Positions 56,296 through 64,000 of a stretch of DNA of 64,000 nucleotides are shown piece after piece (position 1 is the stretch's first letter; each line of letters opens with the position of its first letter). Both the position numbers and the translations under genes were made by a program. The stretch spans positions 64,136,671 through 64,200,670 of the forward strand of contig NC_052353.1 of assembly GCF_009727055.1 (NCBI RefSeq), in the 5' to 3' direction. Under the pieces are notes generated by a model. It saw only the letters and a list, made by a program, of their open reading frames with translations. It ran no database searches and had not been told where the DNA came from. The DNA comes from Benincasa hispida. Its lineage: Eukaryota > Streptophyta > Magnoliopsida > Cucurbitales > Cucurbitaceae.

Positions 56296-57790
56296 TGTTA
56301 GCTTGTAAGAAAATCATTGCAAATCCTACGATCGCAAGCATGCAAAACTTATAATCATTGAAAAATTATAAAATTGTGCTTTTGAACGCAAGATTTTGTC
56401 AAAAAGAATGAGGAAACCAACAAAAGAAACAAGCCACGACCACATGAGCACATAGCAAAATCTTGATGCCCAGCTTGGCATCATATAAGTTCCACACGAT
56501 AAGAGAAAATATGATCTTAAATGTGACAGGGCGGTGGAAGTTAAATAAAAAAGATCAAGTTGGTAGCTGATGTGAAAGATTCGCGACAAAGCCAATGAAC
56601 TTCTGACGCGAGGCAGGGTAAGAATTTAATGCATGGCGTCATTATAGTCATTAGATAGAGACGCATAACCTTTTTCTCAACGCCTATAAATAGCCCACAA
56701 GATCAAAGATAAAGAAAGAAGAGACATAACCAAGAAATTGGTCGAGCTCTACTGTTTTCCATTCTTGACCACTCTCTCCAAAGCTTTTCCGTGAGGAATT
56801 TTTGAGTGAAAGCTCAAAGTTTCTCTTGAAAAGGAGGAAGAAGGATGTCACCATCATCACAGCTGTCATGAAGCAATCTCCAGAAGAGCCAAAGGACTCG
56901 CAATTGCAACTTACAGCTTGACTTTCTATCCTTGTCTTTTCATTTCACTTTTGTTTAATATTGTTTGTATTGTTGTGTTAGATTGAAAACCCTTCATTAT
57001 CAATATGATTGCCTTTATATTTTCTCGCCTATTCATTTTTTTAGCATCGAGCACGAGCAACTAAATTCATGATGGTTTGGCAAAGATAAAACTAACATGT
57101 ACTAATTAATGCATAAGTAAACGGTCATCTTGTCTAATGCGTGCTTCATGAACTATTTGGATCAATTCAAGAGACTACTCTAGATAGAACTAATAAATGC
57201 TTGAAAAAATAAAATATTTTAGATCTCATTAAACAAGAGGAGAAAAACCTTTAGAAATAAAAATAGATTTTTCTTTATTCATCGCATGCATCCTAGAAAT
57301 AGGGTATTGTGGCTTAATGCATTGAGAGGTGTAGTTTATCATTACGAGTAAATCGTATGAACATATGGCTTATGTATTGCTTAGAAAATGATAGTGAATA
57401 TATTTCTTAACCCTACTTTATTTATTGAAATTTCATACTTTTCTCACCGCAAGCCGCTTCATTCAAAGTTATGATTATCATCGCATATTCATCAACATCC
57501 ATCGCATCATCACTCACACCCACCACTTAACAACTAGTGTAGGTATTAAGATAAATTAAACAGCCAAGTTCATCACATATTTGAGGACAATTCGCGACAA
57601 AATTAAAGCAATCATTCCACCATATTATTAGGTGTGATCAATGTGTTTGATCCTAGATTCCCCGGGACTTTGATTAAACTTGTACTTGGATTCGGTTAGA
57701 TAAAGCCATGCGTTTATAAATTTAAAGACCTCTCAGTTTTAATCCTATCGCATCAATACTCTCTCTTGTATTCCGAACATGGATATTCTA
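56296..57790 (+). mobile_element. Solo Ty3/gypsy LTR
   Basis: It begins near TGTTAGCTTG, has a TATA box (56685-56692) and shares 'tcgcatgcatcctagaaatagg' with the fragment at 1-737. Words such as 'caccgcaa' and 'atcgcat' are like those of gypsy E. No gag/pol, primer site or purine tract lies beside it. Its right end is approximate. The open frame on the minus strand here has no recognisable domain. Confidence 0.6.
56685..56692 (+). promoter_or_regulatory. Solo LTR TATA box
   Basis: TATAAATA lies in the context 'aacgcctataaatagccc', like the gypsy E LTR TATA boxes. Confidence 0.55.
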
Positions 57791-58639
57791 ATTTCTTATT
57801 GATTATTACTATATCTTTCAAAAAAAAAAAAAAAAAAAAACTTTCTTTTCATTCAAAAACTTTGAAATTCATTCCAAAAAGAATATATATACTTAGATAA
57901 ATTATTTTCATTAAAAAAAATATATAATTTCGTGGAGTAATTAAAATAACAATATCGATATTTTAATTTTATGGATATATCAATAAAATATGCATATTGA
58001 CGAATAATTAGTCACGAAATTTATAAGTTTTATTTGAATTAATATTTAAGTTATTTTTACTTGAAACTTAAATGGTGGATATTGTTATTAGTACTCATAT
58101 TTATATTGGACTCAATAGATTAAACTTTATATTTTACAATATTTATAAAAGATGTTGAAGGTATTAATGAATATTTAATATCGTTATCAAATCTTTAATT
58201 TACGGTATATCAACATATCCACAGATATTTGAATCTTAGTTTAATGTGATAGGTAATAGGTAAAAATTGAAAAACATATGTGAGATGAGCATTATATTCT
58301 ACATCATTCGTAGTATAACGATTATAATTATATCTTACGATGGGAAACAATGGGAAATGGAAGGGCATGGAAACGGTGGGAAATGATGATGTTCACTTTA
58401 ACTTTCAAATTTATTAAATAGTTATATAGCAAAATCACATATTTATAACTTTGCTAGAAATAAATTAATCATAACGTATAAAACTAAATGATAGCTTAAT
58501 ACTAGGTGAGACTAAAAGGTAGTTCAATAGTATCAAGTAACGTCGTTTAATCATATTTATACTATTTGTATAGTTCGATTATATTTTATAGACTAAGAAA
58601 TTCATTGGTTCCATCAGGTGATAAAAAAATTGATATTGA
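57791..58639. other. AT-rich intergenic DNA, no gene seen
   Basis: It contains a run of about 20 A (57820-57840) and otherwise AT-rich sequence without an open frame longer than chance or recognisable repeats. Confidence 0.6.
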
Positions 58640-59003
58640 CAAAATTACAAGTCTAGTCTCTAAACTTTGAGTTTTGTGTCTATTTGGCATTTAAACATTT
58701 AAAGATGACTTTATAGATCCTAGAAAAATCGATTTTCTATTTAATAGGCTATTAAACTTTGAAATGTCCATTAAAGCATTAAATTTTCAAATTTGTGTCC
58801 AATAAATCTCAACATATATTTTGTTTTAAAAAATAGTTATTCTATTAGATATACATTTGATTTTTTTTTTCTAGTAGATATGTAAAATTTGAAATACATC
58901 AATAGGTCATTGACTTATTAAATACAAAATTAGAAGAAACTAATTGGATGTATAATAGAAAAGTTATTAGATAATTTTAAAAGTTTAGGACTAACTTGTT
59001 GTT
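58640..59003. mobile_element. Candidate MITE with imperfect inverted ends
   Basis: The left end 'acaagtctagtctctaaac' is the imperfect inverted complement of the right end 'gtttaggactaacttgt' (58983-58999). The interior is non-coding. Family and target duplication are not resolved. Confidence 0.5.
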
Positions 59004-60707
59004 ATAAAAAAATGTCATTATATGAAACATCACACAATGTATGATATATGCTGATGTAGTAGATTTATTTTAAATCAGACATGCCCCTATTACAAATTTG
59101 TCTTATTTACATGGTGGACACAATTAAATAAGTCTAATGTTAGATAATAATAAAATTTAAAACAACTTTCATTAATAATATATAAAATTTAATGATGAAG
59201 GACAAAATTATGTATATGTTTTGACATTATACATTTATTCAACTTTATGAAGATTTAATTGCTTTAAACACTTCATATGTGTATGATTTAATTTGAGGAT
59301 CTTCAACAATGAAATCAAGAAGCAATTAATTAGTCTAAGCATGTGTCAGTTAGGCAAACTTTTTTGACTAATATCCACAAAAGTATATATATACTATTTC
59401 CCACTCCAATTCAATTACTTTTTAGAAAAGACAAGGAAAAAATGGCATTAAAGTGGGGTTAATTATATAGAAATTTGCCACATACTTTATTTTGACTTAA
59501 AAAGTTGAACAAAATCCCTTTTATTAGACTAACTATCTCATAGTCTATTATAATTTATAACACAAAAAGGTTGCACATTCAAATTAATAGGTTAAGGTTT
59601 TTAAGGAATTCTGATTTTTTTTTTAATGACTAATCTCTCAAACTCAAAAACTAATGGAATGTGTTTTTTATTAAGGGAAATTAGATCAAAGTCCATAAAT
59701 TTCGAATATAGTTTAGGTTTGGAATAGTAAATTTTAAAATATTACATTTTCACTTAAATTTATCATTTTATACTTTCACTTATGAGCTTCACTAATGCCC
59801 ACTTTTAGTTGTTAGTGTTAACTTCCAATTAATTAATTTAAAATAATTATGTTATAATTTTTAAAATTAATTTTAATAATGATGAAAATGATTGGGAACA
59901 AAATTTATTCTTTTAAATTAATTAATATAAAATTAACTTGATGATAAAAAAAAAAATGTTCTATCATTGAAAATTAAAAATAAACGTGCAAGTCTTGAAA
60001 TTTATTACTAAAAAGTGTAACATTTTATAATTTAGGAATTAAATTCAAAGTAAAACATATTTGGAAAAACTATCCTTAAAAAGAACAGATTTTTCCTCAG
60101 TTTTTTTAATCCAGAAATGATGAAACTTGGTCAAAATATCATTCAACTTGATTAAAACAAAAGTGCATTAGACAGTTCAATTTGTCATAATTAAAAAGAA
60201 AATTTTCTATAAGTGATTAAGTGTAACTTCCACCTAAATTAAGAGATTCCAAAATTATAGAAAACAATATAACTTACTCAAAATATTATTAAATATCGAA
60301 ATCCAAACTTTTTCATCAATAATTGCTCAAAATTGGAAGAATAAATCAAGTGAATAATTCAACAATGAAGAATAATAAACAAAAGAGCATAACAATCTTA
60401 GAATGAATCAAAAACATATCCCTACAAATCCCTACAAATATAGTAAAAACACGAGTAATGACTAAAACAAACAAAATTTGCATAAATTAGTAAGTAAATT
60501 GGCATATTCCAAAAACCCCATAAATACAAATTACAAAAAAAAAAAAGGGTATATTTTTTTAAAAAAAATGTTGGAATTTTAAAGTGATGAACAGAATTTA
60601 AATTTTGAAAAGGAAAGGAGGGGGGGAAAGGGCATTAAATTAAACTTAAAAAAGATTTTTTTTTTGACACTTAAAGTAAAAAAAATTAATTAATAATATT
60701 TTATATA
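59004..60707. other. AT-rich intergenic DNA, no gene seen
   Basis: It holds mainly A/T tracts. No coding frame, LTR end or inverted repeat convinces me. Homopolymers at about 60536-60546 and 60659-60665 precede the GC island. Confidence 0.55.
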
Positions 60708-60856
60708 TAAGCTCCGGGGTGTCGGCCGGACAAGTGGGGACCACCGATAGGACCCAGAAAGATTGGGTGCTTAACTTCGTGGGGTCCCTTACCGTGAATA
60801 CAGCAGCTGAACCAGGAACCGCCGGTGGCCGGTCTTCCTACCACCGACAATTCCTA
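60708..60856. other. GC-rich island of unknown role
   Basis: About 150 bp of roughly 60% GC stand in DNA of about 25% GC. Inverted words can be seen: 'gtggggaccaccga' against 'taccaccgac', and 'ggggacc' against 'ggggtccc'. The 'ccggtggccgg' segment (60823-60833) is locally palindromic. It could be a promoter region, a small structured element or a transposon remnant. No coding frame is convincing. Confidence 0.4.
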
Positions 60857-60926
60857 AATATTTGCAATTTATTTTTATGGCCTTTTTTTTTGGTTTAAAT
60901 ATTACCTTTATACCTTAGTCCATCTA

Positions 60927-60929
<3 letters not shown>

Positions 60930-60964
<35 letters not shown>
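60930..60964 (+). repeat. Long poly-T run
   Basis: About 35 consecutive T residues in AT-rich DNA. Confidence 0.95.
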
Positions 60965-61299
60965 CATTTTCATACTTGTATGTTAAAGATATTTATTTTA
61001 ATCCATGTATTTTTTTTTAATTTTAATTTTTAGTTCATTTTGTTGTCTTCTTTTAAAAATATTTATTTTAGATTTTATACATTCAATTTTTGGAGAGTGA
61101 CAAAAAAAATTTAATGAAAATGAATAGACTAAAATAGTCACTTTTCAAAAATATATGAATCCAAATGAATCAAAATTTACAAAATTTGACTTATTTTTTA
61201 AACATTAGTGGCAAATGAATTAAAAATGTTAAGAAAATAATTAAGGTGAAACTAGTATTCATAACTTTGATTTTCAACAATAAAAAAACAAATAGCTAA

Positions 61300-61900
61300 G
61301 GTCTATTGGGTGACCATTTCATCTTTTTGTTTTTTATTTTTGAAAATCAAGTCTATTTTCTTTTATTAATTTTTTTTTTAATTGTGGTTTACAAATTTCT
61401 AAAGTAAAAAATATTTAATTCTTAGTCAAATTTTAGAAGAAAAACAAGTTTTTAAAACTAATATTTTGAGTCTTCAAAATTTGGTTTTGTTTTTAAAAAA
61501 AATTTAGAGAGTGTTTGGGGTAAAGAGTTGGTTATTATAGTTGGTTTATAATAGTTTGTGTTTGGGGTGTAGATTATTTTAGTTTGTGTTAAAATAGTAT
61601 GCGTTTGAGATGTAAACTATTTTAGTTTGAGAAGGAAATAGTAAATATTGTAGCAAATAATTAAAAAACGATTAATATAAAATAGTAAAATCTATAGCAA
61701 ATAGTAAATATTATAGCAAGTGAAAATTTTGAAATAGTGTTGACTATAGCTAATTAGGGATTACAAAATACTATTTACTTTAGCAAGAGGTGATTATTAT
61801 AATCTTAGATAGTCTCTGTTTCAAATACCCCCTTAGAGTTAGAAATAGTATCTATAGGATTAATTTTAAAAAACTAAAGCTCAAATGTTATCGAATGAGA
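61300..61900. mobile_element. MITE family H, copy 1, split by a Tourist-like MITE
   Basis: The left end 'tctattgggtgaccatttca' and right end 'tcaaatgttatcgaatgaga' correspond to the ends of copy 3 at 63270-63560. Without the insert (61507-61832) it is about 270 bp, like the other copies. It carries the internal 'tcaaaatttggttt' block shared with copies 2 and 3. Confidence 0.6.
61507..61832. mobile_element. Tourist-like MITE (326 bp) with TTA duplication
   Basis: The ends GAGAGTGTTTGGGG and, reversed, GGGGGTATTTGAAA are flanked by TTA at 61504-61506 and 61833-61835, as in PIF/Harbinger-type MITEs. The differences between the ends are all transitions. The interior repeats 'gtttggggt' and 'attttagtttg' words. 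Confidence 0.7.
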
Positions 61901-61989
61901 TTAATGATCATAGATAGAGCCCAACAATATAATTGTCGTGATATGCATATTTTTAAGTCAAAATAGTTGAACTTTTAGTAATAAAGTTT

Positions 61990-62252
61990 CGTTTGAAATC
62001 CTTTGGTTTTTAGATTTTAATTTCTGAAACTACAAACATCCCTACCACCTCTCAATTTCTTGTTTTATTATTTACTTTTTACACATGTTTTAAAAAACCA
62101 AGTCAAATTTTGAAAACTAAAAGAATTTTTTTTTGTTTTTTGAATTTAACTAAAAATTCAATTACTATATTTAATAAAAATATAAATTATTGTAAGAAAA
62201 CAAGAGAACATAAGTTTAATTTAAAAAAAAATAAAATGGCTACCAAATCGGG
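61990..62252. mobile_element. MITE family H, copy 2
   Basis: Left end 'tcctttggtttttagatttt', right end 'aaatggctaccaaatcgggc'. Interior 'caaattttgaaaac' block and T/A-rich body as in copy 3. Another partial match follows to about 62400. Confidence 0.5.
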
Positions 62253-63269
62253 CATAAATTTTTTAGTTTTCAAAATTTGGTTTAAGTTGTAAATAGTTTC
62301 ATAAAATTTAAAGATAAAAAGAGGGTTTATAAACTTGATTTTGAAAAAGGAAAAATCAAATGAGGCGTAATAAGTGGTTAGGTTACAGATAGAGGCCAAC
62401 AATTTTTAATTTTCTATTTTCCACCCTCATTAATTTACTGTTTTGCCCCCGCCTTAAAATTGCGTGTAGCCGGATCCGAGTCCATCACTATTAAAATCTT
62501 TGACTTATCTTTTACTGTATTTGACGTAGGAATGAATAGTCAGATCGGATTTCGGATCCAACCGTCTGCTTCACCATAACTGTCCCAAATCTCTTATTTT
62601 CTTTCTTTATTATTAATATTAACTTTTTATTAACTCCATTCCTTCGGTATCTCCCACGTTGCGTTCTTTCTTTTTAAATTCATATTATTATTTAATGCCC
62701 TTCTTTTATAAAAGTTTCAAAACAAATATAAATTAATTTTTTACATTATTATGTGTATTATAAGTTCTAATTTATAGGGCTTCGTCGAATTCTTAATGTT
62801 TTTCTATTATGAATGTTATAACCTTTCTCTTTGTTTAAAGTTTGTAGTAAAGTACTTTAAATCCATAAGAAAAAACGATCTAACAATTTAATTCGAATTT
62901 AAAATCTTTCTAATCATCCAATCCAATTCATGTGCATCCCTTGTTAGATGTTATATGTATAAATTTATTCATACATTTAATTGTTATTTAGAAATCTAAA
63001 ATCTTCCCCCTTTTAATCGAGGGGAAAATGTGTTTGTATTCAAACTCAAATAGAAGATAAATCGATAAAATGCACATCATTCTCTATATTCGATATTAGT
63101 ATTTATTTGGTCACAAGGTTTCAAAACGGATATTTTAGTTTTTGAAATTTGCAAAATACTTCTAAATGATTCATGGGTTAATTTGATTGTTAATTGACTA
63201 ATAGAAAAGGGATATGACATGTTGAGTTGACCAATTTTAAATTAGGTGGCAATTTCCATTAATTAATAC
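62253..63269. other. Intergenic DNA with a mixed-composition stretch at 62440-62660
   Basis: No gene is seen. 62440-62660 is less AT-rich and contains 'ttgacttatc', 'tttgacgtag' and two 'cggatcc' words, which could suit a promoter, but no start codon or conserved frame follows. 62700-63269 is plain AT-rich sequence. Confidence 0.4.
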
Positions 63270-63560
63270 CTCATTTGGTAACTATTTGATTTTTTGTTTT
63301 TGTTTTTTAAAAGTAAGCCTATTTCATCCACATTTTTACAATAATTTGCATTTTTATTAAGTATAATGGTTGAATTCTCAGCCAAATTTAAAATTTCAAA
63401 AACAATTTTTTTAAAAGTTATTTTTTTTAATTCTCAAAATTTGGCTTGGGTTTTTAAACTATTGGTGAAAAGTAGAACAAATGAAGAAATTTGAATATGA
63501 AAGTAGTGTCCAATAGACTTTAAAAAAAAAACAAAAAATAAAATAACTACCAAACGAGAT
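63270..63560. mobile_element. MITE family H, copy 3 (best preserved)
   Basis: The left end 'ctcatttggtaactatttga' is the inverted complement of the right end 'aaataactaccaaacgagat' with few mismatches, and the poly-T/poly-A arms extend the pairing to about 45 bp. It is non-coding. The flanking duplication is unclear. Confidence 0.7.
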
Positions 63561-64000
63561 CTAAATTACTTTAGATGAGGTGTATTTTTCTTATTATCAG
63601 CCTTCCAAAGATAAACTAAATATGAAATTGGAGAACGAAAGGAAAAAAAATTAAATACATTATATATTGCAACCAAAAAACAAATGTAATCGATTCGAAA
63701 GGTGGAAAATAATCTGAAATATTATATTGAAACGATTGAATACAATAATAGCATAGCGGTTGGATTTATTCTTCTTTTTGAATTACAGTTGGAATTATTC
63801 TTATTCGTTTTTTGTAGTTGTTGTTGTTGTTTTTTTTTTAAATAATTATAAATATATATATATTATTCCGTGAAACATTGGTAGTATTTGTTATCAAATA
63901 GCATAACTTAACTTAGTATATATTATTATTTTTACGATAGGTGAGTGAGATATTGAATTGATGACTTCAAAATTGATAATACAAACTTTATTTCGATTGA
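63561..64000. other. AT-rich intergenic DNA, no gene seen
   Basis: It contains short homopolymers and a TTG repeat near 63820. No supported feature. Confidence 0.6.

Noticed and set aside
56326..56869. Minus-strand frames 56326-56595 and 56684-56869 as genes.
   Set aside because: They lie inside the solo gypsy LTR, have no domain and overlap its TATA box.
62110..62402. Open frames on both strands at 62110-62402.
   Set aside because: They are short, Lys/Asn/Phe-rich translations of AT-rich MITE DNA.
1..64000. tRNA, rRNA or microRNA genes.
   Set aside because: Reading for tRNA A/B boxes, rRNA motifs and long single-copy hairpins gave nothing convincing. A covariance-model scan would be decisive and could not be run.

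Overview
The window looks like plant nuclear DNA from a dicot and is almost entirely transposable elements. It is AT-rich and shows no bacterial-style operons, rRNA or tRNA genes. The LTR retrotransposons are of plant type: Ty1/copia with TGTTGGG termini, Ty3/gypsy of the Athila/Tat type with a tRNA-Asp primer site, and a gypsy chromovirus with a tRNA-iMet site. The copia LTR start, in which 'cctaaaactc' follows the TGTTGGG end, reminds me of cucurbit genomes. That is recollection, and I did no search.

Layout. 1-8.9 kb holds fragments of gypsy and copia LTRs, including two copia LTRs in opposite orientation around a minus-strand leader. 8.9-10.9 kb is a truncated L1-type LINE, cut by a minus-strand gypsy LTR (10.9-12.7 kb). 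12.7-34.9 kb is a three-level nest. Copia A (leader, pol, 3' LTR) has its 3' LTR split by copia B (18408-33615), with a near-perfect 5-bp target duplication. Copia B's pol is in turn split by gypsy E (20709-30557). Gypsy E carries gag, protease, RT, RNase H and integrase, and then a second gag fragment lying backwards. 35-40.7 kb is a chromovirus (G) with gag but no pol, followed by a shuffled copy of its own leader that differs almost only by 1-2 base indels. 40.5-43.1 kb is a LINE whose RT start lies in a 3 x ~512-bp tandem array. 43.1-49.5 kb is a copia LTR (+) abutting a minus-strand copia (C) that keeps gag but lacks RT. 49.5-52.1 kb is the 5' end of a gypsy-related element (F) with no gag or pol.

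The only plausible host gene is a two-exon minus-strand remnant at 52404-53339, probably the N-terminus of a DMT/EamA-type multi-pass membrane protein. It is cut off by element F on one side and crowded by a LINE (53.6-56.25 kb) on the other. That LINE is itself split by a hAT-like insertion. 56.3-57.8 kb is a solo gypsy LTR. 57.8-64 kb is AT-rich intergenic DNA with several MITEs (one nested inside another), long poly-T runs and one GC-rich island at 60.7 kb.

How the pieces work together: they do not form a pathway. Every retroelement pol is broken by stops and frameshifts. Most stops I could interpret are C->T or G->A changes, and both readable protease active sites are destroyed the same way, as expected of old methylated repeats. 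I found no new multigene system. The strongest observations are the resolved nesting, the inverted and chimeric junctions, the truncated host gene, and a segment at 39.2-42.1 kb that looks like an assembly or sequencing artefact.
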